DNA of 64,000 nt from Trichobilharzia regenti (taxonomy: Eukaryota > Platyhelminthes > Trematoda > Strigeidida > Schistosomatidae): NCBI GenBank assembly GCA_944472135.2, contig OX235267.1:23419452-23483451 (forward strand), read 5' to 3'. This document shows, piece after piece, positions 1-12,170 of this stretch. The position numbers were made by a program, and so were the translations under genes. Every line of letters starts with the position of its first letter. Position 1 is the first letter of the stretch. The notes beneath the pieces are model-generated. The model was not told the DNA's origin, ran no database searches, and was given only the letters and a program-made list of their open reading frames with translations.

Positions 1-469
1 TACCGCATTCACTTTGATGATTTCTTTAAACTTTCTCAGATGCATTTATTTCAAAAGACCAGTTTCATCTAAATGAGATAATGAATGAAGAAGGCCATAT
101 AAAAAGATGACTTGCTGTGAAAGTCGAACAGTAATCAGAGGTTGGGCAATTTCAAATCTTACTTACTATTCAAGTACTGTTTCACTTTCACTTGTATACT
201 AATTTTTCAATTATTAAAAGTACAAAATGTTACAATTATTAGCTCATTAATGAGTGTTGACTGTAATTATCATGATTATAATTACTTCCGTTGAATAAAT
301 TTTTGCTGTAATCTACAAATTTTTAATTACCTACATTTTATTGGCTAGATATCTGTTTGTCTGTGACCTTGTTTGTATGACCTTGTCATTTGGATTACTT
401 ATTTCTATACTGCACACATGAATTATTCGTGATAGTTTATCTCAACCATTGCTTTACGGCTTCAGAAAG

Positions 470-3400
470 ATGAACGGATTAATTCTAATTCTACACTTAC
501 TTGTAATTCTGTCATGCAACGTAGAAGGTAATTATTATTAGTAGAATTTAAGATGGGTTTGCATTTTGTTTTCATTTTATCTGTTTTAATCTCTGTTCAC
601 TACTGGGGAAACTTTGACTTAAAGTAACTTATTTCAAGGCATCTTTCATCTATAATACTTAAAAACAAAAAAAATTATTAAACAGTCATTTTACGATTAC
701 TTCGAAACTCTCAAACATCAGATTAGAATGACACTGTTGGGAATAAAGCACTGGAAAATCGACTATCGCTATGAACTGTTTATTACTGATTGAACTACTC
801 TTCGCCTTGAAAAACTAAGCTCGATGATAATCACGGCATAACCTTATATGTGTTGTATGCAACTTAAAGATGTCCACCCATTCATATAGAACATTCAACG
901 AAGGGTTACTCTTCTCAAGGATATCACTTTTAAGCTGTACAGTCGTATATACATATTAAATCTTCTTATCAATCAAAGGAGTGTTATTAAATATGTGTCA
1001 TTAGAATTGTAAGTTCCAGATAACTACAAAACTTTTCTAACCGTATCTGAAACTCAATGGAGAAACAACGGCAGAAATACTAAGAGGCCGACTGCCATTG
1101 ATGAAAACGTTCTGCACAGTTGAACTTTGGATCGATTTCTCTACAAAACTGGAGCTAGGTATGTCAGTTGTACTTATCATCTGGCGTTGAATCGTGTCAT
1201 TGAACAACTGCACTCACGATTTTATAAAGGTGTAAAGACATCTCCCTGTAGCTCGATTGTGAAACATTTAATCGACTCTAGAGACAAAGCGAACCAACAA
1301 ATCAACAACTAGGTCATCTACAGAATACGTGTAAAAATTCTTTAAATTGCAGAAGCAATGTCAGTTCACACGTTAATTCCTGAATTCTGCAGATAAAAGA
1401 AATTTGCTTAGTTACTACTAAGCCTACAATAGGTTTAATTTGTCTTAATATCAGATAGTTGGTTTTTAACTATATCATTTTTCCTCTCCCCGACCTTATT
1501 ACGTTTCTACTCCTTGAGAAGATGCTGATCTGAACTGTTTCAGTGTGAGTTTAGTTCTATCCGGTCCTGTCGACTGTATCACGTCAAGTAATTTACTTAT
1601 TTGGTTTTATTTTTTCATACCTGATTGAAGCTTTCTGGTGTTATGCAAGTGTTACGTAAAATTTACAACTCTAATGACACATCTTTGATAACATTCGTTT
1701 GATTGCTAAGATAATTTACTATGCATATGAGATTGTACAGCTTCAGAATGACATCGCTGAAAAGCGTAACTCATTCTTTATAACTTCATTATGGATAAGA
1801 TTTAATTTCGATAAATCATACTGTGTTATACAGTAATATTAACCGATGACCACGTTTCGAGCACAAACTATTGCTCATAATCATATCAAGTTACTCACAC
1901 AATATTTTCGCTTCGCAATTATTATTGTTCTCTGAGCTGGTTCGTTGTGCTTCTGGAAAACATCTTGCTCTGAAGATGCCCAGAAGGACAACGAAAGCTC
2001 CGCAACCAAACCAACCAGCTCAGAGAACACTATTAAGTGCAAATCATCCACCTGACCTACAACTCTTTTCTATTATTCCACATTTCCCTTCATTTATATA
2101 CATGTGTGAAATTGACTAGATATCTAGTCAATGAAGTTATAGTCTACCACACTGCCCAAGTTTTATGCCAATATCATTTATTATATTTCGTATTTGTTAT
2201 TAATTCGACATTATAACACTGACTGATTTATTAGGCATGTTTTAGCACTGAAATATTTTGAATAAATGCTCTTCTACAAGAACCATTTCACCAAAAAGTA
2301 TTTTCGTGAGTATATGCAAATAATCAATGAGCACTAAGAAGATAAATCTACTGAAAAATTAGGTTTCTCCTTAAATTTCTATGATCCTGTTAAATACATC
2401 CTTAAAGCTTTATCTATGTTTCTGTCGTGTACCGTCTACATAAAAGTGATTGTAACTCTCCTATTTAGGCACATCGGAAATCGTCGATTCAAAAGTTGAA
2501 GTCACTAAGATACTTTGTATTGTTGGCAGTTAAAAATCTTAAGATTAAAGGCTTCATATGCCATAAAGTGTCACTATCTCTTTTTGCTTGAATCAACCAT
2601 ATATAGTCAACTGTCAGAAGGAGTAATTTCAGTTAGAAATGACAATCGATGACTTATGAACTCTGTAGTTTCTCTCTGGCATGTACGGCGTATCCAATAA
2701 AAGCCAGTGTTCCTCAAGGTGCCGTCCTCTCCTCTTTTCTTTTTTCTTTCTTCCTTCACGACCTGCCTCATTTAAACTAAACTATCTTTGTCAAATATAC
2801 AGATGATCTGACTGTATCACTCACTGCTTATCACTTCCGAGTCTGACTGCTCCAAACTTAATAGCCTTCTGTTGGACATCAACAAGTGGTCCAAGTCAAG
2901 TGGTCTTATGATAAATCCTTCCAAATGTCAGGCAGTTAACTTTACTTTCAAGCATCGACGTGACTTACATGAACTAGTTAGTTCGCATGATGACTGTAGC
3001 ATAGATGGCACGGAAATTGAAACCAAATCAAGCATTAAATACCTTGGATTAGTTCTTTCCTCTGACCTTTCATGGTCATCCCACATCTTATCTATCTCTA
3101 AGAAAATGTTTCGTCTTACCTTCTACATTAAAAAGTTAAGACAATCAGGTATCAACCAACTTTTAGTTTTGCAATTTTTAAACCCCTGTATTTTACCTAT
3201 TGTACTCTATTGCTCTCCATTAATCTTTCCTGGGCTTCTCAAAAAAGACTATATCATATTACGAAGGGTATTAAATGCTGTGAGTAGGGCTTGTGGTCTG
3301 CCACTGCGTGAGCTCGCCAATACTATAGTTGAGAGACACATGAATTCCTGTACATTGTTCATCTTTCTGTGATTTTATGGTGTCACACTTTCTATCGTTT

Positions 3401-6381
3401 AATTATAACTTTGCTATTTTATTTTACTTGTTATTACTATTATTACTATAATTTTATACGTTATGCATATTTTTCTCCGTATTGCATACAGTAATTGCTG
3501 TGTAGCTGCTATAACAACGTTTTATTATTATTGTTATGTAATGTTTATTTTTAATTTTTTCGTAATTTTTGACTAAATTATATGCAATATTGTACTGAAT
3601 GCTGAAAATTCCTTGCTGTATCATTAGTACTGTTTTTGGAATAAAGCAAATTATTATTACTATTATTAGATACCGAAGAATTTAAAAGGTAGACACCTTC
3701 GCAATTTGCTTAGATCAGTAGGAGCTCTGTGCGCTGCAGAAACAATTCCAGCTACTATTGATATCCCTACAAATTCTGTGTTACTTCCTTTAATTTATCT
3801 GACATTCAGTAGATATAAATAATATAAAAAAAGATAATATAAATACACATTATCTTTAACTGATCTTTTTGTAATGCTATCTGTCGATATTTTTAACTCA
3901 GTGTGATATTTCCATTAACAATATTTCTTTAATTACTATGATCGTATGTATGTTGAGTGTGTCAGTGGTGCAGTCAACCACACGAAAAATACTGAGAGGT
4001 TCGATCCTTGGCCGACGCACTCCTAAACCTTACTTAACAAGAAAGTAAGCCAGATAAAAAGCGAAGATTGAGCGTGAGTCTAGCAACCCCACCTCGTAAA
4101 AATAAACCACTACTACTGAAACTTCAAAGTTCATAATTAGAAGCCCTATGTTCCAACTAGAGAACATGGGAATGAAATAAATAAATAGTAATAAATGTAA
4201 AACCTGGAGACAAATTTATCGAAAAGAATATTCTTTGTTCATTATTTAGTCTTTTAGACTTCTGCCCAGTTAAATTAATCAGTCAGTCCACGCAATGATT
4301 TTCAATCACGGAACGGTAATAAGGAATAACACCTGTTGAATTCTTGCAAGTATCATAACATCACCTACGATCACCGTTTCCGTACACTTACAAAACAGTC
4401 TACATAAGACTCTGACTACATTAAGTTTTTCCACTAACATATATTATAGCTTGACAAACTTAGGAATCTAAACTGTGCATTGCATCTGTGTTCGTTCTCG
4501 TCAACCGCCATCGAACAAACGAAATCGTCGTAATCTTTAGATATCGTTGAAGCTTATGTTCTAGGAGATGGCATTTCAAAAGAAACAGAAAATTCCCATC
4601 CAACAGGAAATAAAAAGACACCTAAACAAATAAAAACTCAGATACATTTAATATCCTCATTATCCCAGCTTGTTGTCTCTTTTCATTCCATCTCAAGCTT
4701 TTTCAATAATGAAGAAGTAGTACATTACAAATGATAAAACACTCCAGTGTTATTTATTATTTTAAGTGGTCACAGAAATTTGTTTTTCGTCAGCATCTTT
4801 AATTAATACAAATACATTCATGTCTGTTTTTAACATCCTAGTTCTTATTGTCAAGTTTCGTTGAATTATACGAAGCATATGGAAGCAAAATCTCTTGTTT
4901 TATTATTATTATTATTACTATTATTATTATATCCTTTAATTCCTAGAGGAACATAGGGCTTCAGCCACGCGTCACCATTGCCTTCGGTGTTCTGCCAACC
5001 TTCTCACCCCTCTCCAAGTCTTCTTACATGCTTTCATCTCCTCTTCACATGACCTCCTCCAAGTCACCCTTGCACCGACAACCAACTCGCCGCTTCCCTT
5101 TCGGGTTCCACTCGAGCGATGGCTTGTCTAGTGATGTCACTTGATGGTTTCCTCAGCGTATGGACAATCCACCTCCATTTCTTCCTGCCTCTCTTGTTTT
5201 AGGGGATAATAAGACTTCTAGTATATGTTTGAAAGCTGGAGTAGAAATTTAATGTATAACCCAGTCAATGTACTCAGATCCGCAACAGGAATTGAATCTC
5301 TAATTATAAAATAATAAGATTCAGTTTTAGGAAGTGGCAAATAAAAGAATTACTGCACAAAATGTTCTACTCAGTGACTTTAACAGGTTTTTAAGAGAAA
5401 TGTCGGAAAGAGTAGCATACTTGAGGAGTTCAAAGATCACTAAAAAAGTATGTTCGAAGCTAGCTTAGATCTTGCTGTCAACTTTCCTTTGATCACTCAT
5501 CTATAAAAAAGACTGGTGACATAGCAGCATCATCAGTACGTATATTGTTACCTGTTGAAAATGAGGTGTTACTAGATCACTCTTGCTACTTTAAAATGAT
5601 AAAAGTAAGTGATCATATATTACAGAAATTTTCACCATACTTAGTTCCAAAATATTACCTCTTCATATAGAATACAGCATTTTATGAAAGCTTTCTAATA
5701 GAATTTTCATGGTAATACAGATGTCATCCCCTGCTGTATTCAAAATCCACATATTTCCGAAGCTCATTCTTCATCTGTCGGAATAAAATGATTTTACTAC
5801 ACAAAGGTGAAATGAAAGATGAGATGCAAAACAGTCATGACATTTTGCTTGATGTAATGATTAGAGACAACATCTTAAAGTGATTACAAAAGGCTTTTCT
5901 GGTACTAGATAATCTCGTACAATCGAGATATTTTACAAATAATAAAGGTGTTTCGCAAAGAAATATTGAAGATGACACCTAGTCTAGTGTAAACACTTCA
6001 CTTAACAAAACTATTTGGATAACAAATGCTGAAATTAATTCATTTCCCATAAACATCTAAATCGAAGTGAATTAACTTCTCCCAAGTGGTAAGAAGTTTA
6101 ATTATACCTAATTTACACCTTAATAATGGTCAGTGAAATTATTTCAAATACAACCTAAAAACTGTTTTTTGATATTCTGTTTTATAACTTGATCCAAAAT
6201 ATTTTAAAAAAATATTAACAAATTGGCACTATTTTCTGTTTCAGGTAAGTGTGGTGAAGTAGGCGCTTTCTGTAGAAAGACAGTGGATACTCGTTGTTGT
6301 GGTGAATTATATTGTAAACTATCTAAACCTTTCCAAGGAAGATGTACAGATCCGAAACGTAGACATTCAACATCCTGGTAA
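470..6381 (+). CDS. Secreted knottin-like cysteine-rich peptide, gene 1 (two exons, 64 aa)
   Basis: Exon 1 is 470-527 and exon 2 is 6245-6381, joined across a 5.7 kb phase-1 intron (donor GGTAATT at 527, acceptor TTTCAG ending at 6244). Exon 1 gives 19 residues that look like a complete signal peptide (Met, short polar start, then a run of Leu/Ile/Val). Exon 2 gives a 44-residue mature part with six cysteines spaced C-x6-C-x7-CC-x4-C-x9-C, the classic inhibitor cystine-knot order, followed by a basic tail (KRRH) and TAA at 6379. The product should be exported. From memory, schistosomes have a cysteine-rich family called UPF0506 with this kind of framework; membership is an inference. It is the first of three similar genes in tandem, the other two having two knots. 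Function is unknown; the knot could serve as an effector, channel ligand or protease inhibitor. Splice sites are read from sequence only. Confidence 0.75.
529..1100. other. Gene 1 intron, mostly featureless
   Basis: No coding signal. At about 890-960 there is a weak match to the terminal repeat of the PLEs seen near 29.6 kb and 53.6 kb (a segment containing AAGCTGTACAGTCGTATATA). Confidence 0.3.
1100..1315 (+). mobile_element. PLE endonuclease fragment
   Basis: The frame 1127-1312 reads GARYVSCTY, then HSRFYKG, SSIVKHLIDS. This follows the order of the GIY-YIG endonuclease tail of Penelope-like elements (ARYIGRT ... W.. ... S.I.KHL..TGH). The YIG motif has decayed to YVS, so it is a dead fragment. 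Confidence 0.4.
1926..2029. repeat. Short foldback repeat
   Basis: The left end (TGTTCTCTGAGCTGGTT) pairs with the right end (AACCAGCTCAGAGAACA) around a 65-base centre. The right arm (GAAAGCTCCGCAACCAAACC) matches the right arm of the foldback at 24418-24661, so the two belong to one family. Confidence 0.5.
2030..2690. other. Gene 1 intron, no feature seen
   Basis: AT-rich sequence with only short random frames on both strands. Confidence 0.3.
2690..3670 (+). mobile_element. CR1-like non-LTR retrotransposon, 3' fragment (copy 1)
   Basis: Broken frames read VPQGAVLSSFLF (RT motif 4), KYTDDLTVSL (RT motif 5, YADD altered to YTDD), then 2872-3372 with GLMINPSKCQ, IKYLGLVLSSDLSWSSH and YIKKLRQSGI, the RT thumb region. 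It is 5' truncated. The 3' UTR (3541-3668, ending in GGAATAAAGCAAATTATTATTAC) is shared with the copy at 46-47 kb. It lies in the gene 1 intron. Confidence 0.8.
3958..4185 (+). mobile_element. tRNA-derived SINE, type 1 (decayed)
   Basis: A B-box-like GAGGTTCGATCCTTGG follows a weak A-box region (GTCAGTGGTGCAGTCAA). The body (AGCAACCCCACC, ACTGAAACTTCAAAG) and tail (AGCCCTATGTTCCAACTAG) match the SINEs at 31963, 33951, 38092 and 40138. Confidence 0.6.
4186..4894. other. Gene 1 intron, no feature seen
   Basis: No coding or repeat signal that I can name. Confidence 0.3.
4895..5215 (-). mobile_element. RTE-like retrotransposon, 3' end fragment
   Basis: Begins with a (TTA)n tract, then the complement of AGCCCTATGTTCCTCTAGGA, and encodes on the - strand the C-terminal signature WRRSCEEEMKACxxTW...LAENR, as in the copies at 13.4, 26.2 and 34.7 kb. 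Only about 300 bases remain. Confidence 0.7.
5216..6244. other. Gene 1 intron end, no feature seen
   Basis: No repeat or coding match seen; ends in the TTTCTGTTTCAG acceptor of knottin exon 2. Confidence 0.3.
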
Positions 6382-6456
6382 CACCAGTATCACATTTCTT
6401 TTCAAAAGAAGGAAAACAGTAAATTGAGACTATGAAGTGTAATCAATTACCTGAAA

Positions 6457-6462
6457 AATAAA
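6457..6462 (+). terminator. Poly(A) signal of knottin gene 1
   Basis: A canonical AATAAA lies about 75 bases after the TAA stop of gene 1, a normal distance for a flatworm 3' UTR. It supports 6245-6381 as a terminal exon. Confidence 0.55.
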
Positions 6463-6541
6463 ATTGTTTTAAAGATTTAAATTTCATTTTGACTGTATAA
6501 TATTGTTAATAACTCCAGCTAACTTGTTGTCAGTATTGCAT

Positions 6542-6895
6542 TGTAACAACATAAGACAAGGGCCAGGCAACAGATCGTTTTATTACGGAAATCAACACGT
6601 ATTTATATATATATTTCACACACATTATTATAGTTTATTCAAGTAAACAAACGCAGTCTTCTGATTGGTTGTTTCTCAGAAGTTAAGCAGACAAACGCAG
6701 GCTTCTGATTGGTTGTTTTGGGTAACCATTGAAAAGTCGAGCCATCTATCTGCGAATCATATTTCCCCACGTTAAGTTTTCTGTGATTGGTTGTTGAATA
6801 AGCCTTGCTCATATTTTCTCACTGCCCATATTAGTGACCTTGATATTGGTGTAGATTAATGTCTACCAATCGGCTAGCAGCCTACTCTCATCACA
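6542..6895 (-). mobile_element. Candidate solo LTR
   Basis: Begins TGTAACA and ends CATCACA, is about 350 bases long and shares much of its length with 25500-25808. On the - strand both copies carry a poly(A)-signal-like AATAAA(A)CGATC about 35 bases from one end. No internal retroelement sequence is attached and no target duplication is evident. It starts 160 bases after knottin gene 1. Confidence 0.45.
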
Positions 6896-7099
6896 GCAGT
6901 TAAGAGACTAAATGAATGTTTTACTCAACAAATGCACGCATATTAATGTAATAAGCAATGGATGATTCACACCTGTTTCATGGGGCTGATAATGTCGGCT
7001 GTCTCCTTAAATCTCCGTAGGTCAATGAGGGAAGTTGAATGCCTGGCTCGATGTTAATTATACTTAAATGAGATCGATGGTGTTGCTACAGGAAGACCC

Positions 7100-8420
7100 T
7101 AGGTCCATTGTTAGCAGATATATATATATATATGTCGTATGTTGAGAACCTAGTGGAGAAAGAAATTGTAAAAGTTTATTTCTACAAAAGATATGTAGAT
7201 GATATAATAGTCGTTTGTGATCAACTGACGGATGCCATAGAAATCCTGAACCAGATCAACAGAGCACAAAACAGTATATCGCTAACTTATGTTAAGGAGA
7301 CTAATGGATGCCTGCCATTTTTAGATGTACTCATAACCCGCCACCGAGAAGATGGGTCAGTAAAACGATCTGTCGATAGAAAGTCAACATGGACTGGAGA
7401 GTATCTAAATTGTCATAGTTTCTGTCCACTACAGTATAAAAAAGCGTTGGTTAAATGTTTGTTCAAGCGCATTCACCGTATATGTACCGCCGATACAATT
7501 GAAGAAGAAAGACAACACCTCACTGAAATATTGTTAGATAACAATTACTCACTGAGATTTATTAGACGTTATGGAAGTGTCAACCATATAGCTTTAACAA
7601 TCCGATCAGTTCCCAAAAAGGATGTTTACATATCCTTGCCGTTCAGAGGTGATCAACAAAGTCTAGTCACTAGACAAAGACTTAAGGCCTCAATTAATAG
7701 AACCTATTATGCAGCTAAACTTATCTTCATAGAGAAAACGAGAACTATGCTGTCCTGTAAACCCTCACATTATCCGAATGATAGTGTCACATGCCACTGT
7801 GTTTATCAATTTACATGTATGTGTGGAGGCACGGACATAGGGTGAACCCATCGGTCTCTGAATATTAGGGCTACAGAACACATTCCAAAGTGGCTGCAAC
7901 AACAAATGAAATCTCCAGATACAATTGACCCCGAAAATAGATGTCCAACATCATCTTTAGCGAAGCATATTATAGAGACGGGTCATAAGGTTGATTTTAA
8001 CAATGCCTTTAAGCCGATATATAAAAGAACGTTGGGTCACATACTTAAATTCATTGAAGCCTTAGCCATAAAAAGACTTAAACCTGTCTTATGTGTCCAA
8101 AAGCTATTTGTTATCACCCTAAACCTGCCTTGGTAATCCAAGCTGGAACCAGGGGCCAATTTACTTCATAATATTTTCAACCCCTTCTTTGTCTTGTATT
8201 TCTCTTTTTATCTTTCCTACCCACACCTTTTGCGTCTCCCTACCGATAATTTGTAACCTTGACCTGTACACAATCTGACCTGTATTGTAGTTATTCATGC
8301 CTTCTATAAAAACTGTGTATAGCATGTACGTGCGTGATCAGAATGTCCGAAATGTGTTGCACCAATACATTACACGTTTCAGATAAACTACGTCTTCTTA
8401 TTGTGTTGTCTAAATTCATA
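7100..8420 (+). mobile_element. Penelope-like element, 5'-truncated copy
   Basis: The frame 7108-7845 carries the PLE RT motif RYVDDIIVV, then GCLPFLDVLITR and YRKPTxTxxYL-like VDRKSTWTGEYL, LLxHKR-like sequence and the start of the GIY-YIG nuclease (CHCVYQFTCMCGG). A stop splits it from 7906-8136 (SSLAKHIIETGHKVDF, FIEALAIKRLKP), the end of the nuclease. The GIY-YIG core has lost its YIG. The first half of RT is missing. The 3' UTR to about 8400 matches the copy at 39.8-40.1 kb. It lies 0.7 kb downstream of knottin gene 1. Confidence 0.85.
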
Positions 8421-9620
8421 AAGGAAACTAATTGCTTTAAATGAGAAAGGAAAACTATACTTTCTTTCTGAGGGGTTTTATTTGCTACTTCAATATGATA
8501 AAGATGTTTCAGGATAAATCCAAGACTGAAGTAGCTGCTCATTTCTCACTTATATATGATGGCTTACTCGAAGTATTCTCATCCAGATATTACCGTTCTT
8601 ATTCCGTATCTTCATGTCTATTTCTCTCGGCATCAAATTATCTCCACAGCTTTACTTTGCATAGATCTGTCTGTCTATTTTGTTGATTATGACCTGTAAT
8701 GCAAGAATTATTTAAACCTCCCAACCAAAACCTTTTCATACTCATTTAAAATCTCTCTGTTTACTTGTTTTGTAGTTTAGAGATATTCATCCACGTTACC
8801 TGTATAGCATACTTGATCATGTATAATCACCAACTGATATAACGATTGAAAGTAAGTAGAAGAGCTTGTACTCAAAACTATCATATTTAAATCATCTTGA
8901 GGTAGCGTTAGAATGATGTGCAAGTTCGCCTAATTTACCATCTAACCAGTCAGACCTAAGCCTAGAAACAGTGGGGGGACAGGGCGTTAGACTAACTACC
9001 TCTGCCCAAAAAGCAACCAATTTGCTACAGCATCTTCAAAACACAGAATCGTAATCACATTGAATTAAAATTTCGCCACTACTCTAACCTAAAAGATATT
9101 TAAAATACGTTCTTTCTCTTAACATAACTTGCTTAACTTTACAATGTTTTAATATCAGCCAACAGATTATTGAAAAGTACTGCAGTTACTTTGTTGTATA
9201 CCACTTAATGGATATGCTTACAGAATTAATGTGTTGTTCATCAAGTCATTTCAAGTCATTTGCAAAACTTGAGGGTTTTTTATTCGGTATGTCTTTGCTA
9301 GATTTTAAAGTCAGTCATCCACCTTTCATAGAAGCCTTAAAAAGTCCTGTTGAAGTCATTCGTTGCAATATTTTCAAAATTCTAACAAGAAAAGCTTGGT
9401 TTTAGCTCCTAGTGTAGTATATGCTGATCAAAAGGTAAAGAAAAAAGATTCTTCATGAAAAAATCAGTTCAATTTATTCGACTAATTAGTTGAGATGTCA
9501 ATAGAGTTTCTGTTGTGAGTTAATCCCCGAAAACAAGATGTACAACTACATTCTCCCTCATAAAATTGCTGTAAACGAATGAATTACGTGCCTAATCATG
9601 AATCAATAAGAAATTATTAA
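8421..9620. other. Spacer between knottin genes 1 and 2, no feature seen
   Basis: A 65-codon frame at 9208-9405 has no recognisable motif and no paralogue in the window. Nothing else stands out. Confidence 0.3.
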
Positions 9621-9629
9621 AAAGACGGT

Positions 9630-9910
9630 TGCAGCGAAAAAATTTTCTTTTCGACGAAGTTATCAACTAGGCTGTACGTTCGTTCCAGAATTATTTCCGG
9701 TCAGAGGTCAGATTAATAAAATTACTAATTGTAATATAAACAGAAGATAGATAGTGGCACTATTCTATAAATATTTCAGGTCATAGGTCAAATTAAGAAT
9801 TCCAATGTGTAATAATCAGGAAGATCGGGTAGAAATGACGAAATAGGATTATGATTACTGGAAAACTCTTCAGTTTGTATAATTACGAGTTAAGGATGTG
9901 GTATTAACGA
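9630..9910 (+). repeat. PLE terminal-repeat-like fragment
   Basis: The segment with TTTTCGACGAAGTTATCAA, AGGCTGTACG and TTATTTCCGGTCAGAGGTCA resembles 53571-53680 (TTTTCAACGAATTTATTATC, AAGCTGTACA, TTATATCCGGTGAGG) in the same order. Probably the non-coding terminal repeat of a PLE. Confidence 0.4.
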
Positions 9911-9949
9911 AATGGGTAAGAAGTTCGGACATATAAAGATCTGTCTGTT

Positions 9950-12170
9950 TTCGACATAAAACTTTGCACCAATGTGCGGCAGTTCAGGTCGCCACACTTC
10001 ATGTAGCACACAAAGCAGCAAAAGAAAGTAGAAGAAATGCATAATAGAGACAGTAAACACAGGTGTGAGACAAAGGAATAGTAGTAACCAAGATCAAAAT
10101 AGTTTCATTGGAAATCATAAATCACAAGGAGTGGATGCATCTGCGCTAGCCATTGAGAACGATTTTGAGCCATGTCTGTCACCAATCGTTCCCAGCCTTC
10201 ATTGGCTTTTACCGTCCCGAGGACCCCAACCCGTCAGGAAGTCTACACCTTCCTACGTGGCTTAGACTAACTGTTGTGGATTTCATTGACTGGTGAAGCC
10301 ATGTTTTGGTTCGACCGCCGCTAGCTCTTTTCCAGCCTGACCCTATGTCAGCTAAGATTGCCCGTCGAGGAAGGAGATGACTAGGCATGCATACGTAACA
10401 CATGTCCTAACCATCTTAGTCGATGTAGCTTCACAGCCTCGTCGATTGATTTCCTCTCCCACTCACCTAGAACTCGACGCCTCACCTCAATATTGCTCAC
10501 CTTATTATGCCACTTTACACGGGAGATGGAACGCAGGCACCTATGATCGAAGGCAGCTAGTCAGGCTTTTCATGTCTTCCACTCTCAATGGCCAGGTCTC
10601 ACAGATGGCCATAAAAGGGGACGGAGCGGACTGATGATCAGTATACCCGCCCTTTGGTCGATAGTCGAACATCTCGTCTACGCCAGAGACGGCGTAAACT
10701 GGCATATGCAAAACTAGCCCTCTGTATCCGTGCTGAGATTTCGTCAAAGATCAACCCGTTGGCAATGGCTGATGGTACTTCCCAAATAAGTGAAGCGGTC
10801 AACATGCTCTACCACTTCACTCCCTATTTCTAATCTAGGAGTTGGAGTAGTCCAGTCCTGTAACATCATCTTGCATTTGGTGGGAGCGAATCGCATGCCA
10901 AGCATTCGTAGATTGCAGCTCAAGGTGTTTAGAAGAGTCTGCGTTTTGTCAGCGTCCTTACCTAGAAGGACTATATCGTCTGTATATTCTAAATCAACGA
11001 GGTTATTCCCTGGTAGGAAGTCAATCCCTGAGTCACTAAAGTGAGTTAGGGTTAAGTCCATTAGTACATCTATGATGAAGTTGAATAGAAAAGGAGATAA
11101 TTGGTATCCATGACGGACACCACTAGTCATCACCATTTCAGATGACAACTCGCCATAAACCCTCACCTGGCTGCATGAGTATGAGTAGAGTGTCTTAATC
11201 AGTGCAATGTACTTTCTCGGGATCCCCTTTACAGCCAAGCATCGCCAGAGTACCTCTCGGTTGACAGAATCGAATTCCGCCTTTAGGTCAAGAAATATAA
11301 TGATTGTTGGACGCCGGTAAGAATGCTTGTGTTCTAGAATCTGTCGGAGGGTGAAGATATGATCAATACACCCTCTTCCTGGTCTAAAGCCTGTCTGGCT
11401 CTCTCGTGTTTGTGCCTCCCGAGCACCACTTAGTCTACGCATGATTATTGAGCCTAAGACTTTAGATACTATATTAGTCAACCTAATCCCTCTGTGATTA
11501 TCACAGGAAGACTTGTCTCCCTTCTTGTATATGGGGATAATCAGCGATTTGCACCTACCCAATGGGACGTCCTCTGATTCCCAGACGCTGCTTAGTACCT
11601 CAGTTAATGCAGACAGTAAACTGTCTCCACCGTACTTAAATACCTCTGGAGTCATTCCATCAGGTCCCGCTGCTTTGCCTTGTTTCATATTAGTGACAGC
11701 TTTAGTAACCTCAGTTAGAAACGGAGGACCTGTGTCTATATCCCATTCAGGGAGGTGTTGGTTGTTCGGCATAATGAGCGTGGCTGTGGGCCAATTAAAC
11801 TGCTCTTCATAGTGCTCTTTCCAGCGTTCCAGTCGTCTATCCTGGGAGCTAATTGTGGTGCCATTTTTCTCCGAGATTGTTTCACTTATGATTTCCCCTC
11901 TCCCACCCGTTTCCCTGATGAGTCTAAAGAGTTGCCTAGTGTTGCCTATCGCTGATGCTTTTTCCATCTCTTCCGCCTTTGTCACCCACCACTGTTCACG
12001 GTCCTTGTGGAAACTTTCCGTAAGTTTCTTTTTGTGCAGCTTTTGCTCCTCATTGAATTCGGAGCTTGCCGGAATAAGTCTTCTAGCATCTATCTGTTCG
12101 GATGAGGCAGTTGAAATCCAATAGCTTTTACTTACCCTTGGGTTTACCTTATTCACAGCTTTTACAGTTG
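9950..12170 (-). mobile_element. RTE-like non-LTR retrotransposon, family A (SR2-like)
   Basis: A 5'-truncated element on the - strand. The coding part is an open RT frame (12156-10744) followed, with frameshifts, by a C-terminal region (10740-10100) with CETWPLRVED and SHVGRCRLP. The 3' end (TGTGCTACATGAAGTG...) is shared with the copies at 31.4 kb and 43.9 kb. The endonuclease half is absent. The SR2 name is from memory and tentative. Confidence 0.85.
10744..12156 (-). CDS. Reverse transcriptase frame of RTE family A (470 codons)
   Basis: Motifs in order: a linker with EVTKAVTNMKQGKAAGPDGMTPE, RT1-2 (SLIIPIYKKGDKSSCDNHRGI), TGFRPGRGCIDHIF, the first catalytic Asp in IIFLDLKAEFDSV, SGVRHGYQLSPFLFN (motif 4, QGC altered to HGY), and LEYTDDIVLLG (motif 5, YADD altered to YTDD), ending at YLGSTISHC before a frameshift. 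It would copy the element's RNA by target-primed reverse transcription. The long open frame suggests a fairly young insertion, but the altered core residues, missing endonuclease and frameshift make it inactive. No evidence of host use. Confidence 0.8.
   Translation of the reverse strand: MNKVNPRVSKSYWISTASSEQIDARRLIPASSEFNEEQKLHKKKLTESFHKDREQWWVTKAEEMEKASAIGNTRQLFRLIRETGGRGEIISETISEKNGTTISSQDRRLERWKEHYEEQFNWPTATLIMPNNQHLPEWDIDTGPPFLTEVTKAVTNMKQGKAAGPDGMTPEVFKYGGDSLLSALTEVLSSVWESEDVPLGRCKSLIIPIYKKGDKSSCDNHRGIRLTNIVSKVLGSIIMRRLSGAREAQTRESQTGFRPGRGCIDHIFTLRQILEHKHSYRRPTIIIFLDLKAEFDSVNREVLWRCLAVKGIPRKYIALIKTLYSYSCSQVRVYGELSSEMVMTSGVRHGYQLSPFLFNFIIDVLMDLTLTHFSDSGIDFLPGNNLVDLEYTDDIVLLGKDADKTQTLLNTLSCNLRMLGMRFAPTKCKMMLQDWTTPTPRLEIGSEVVEHVDRFTYLGSTISHCQRVDL

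Noticed and set aside
9208..9405. A possible small gene or exon
   Set aside because: No motif, signal peptide, splice context or paralogue could be seen; length is compatible with chance.
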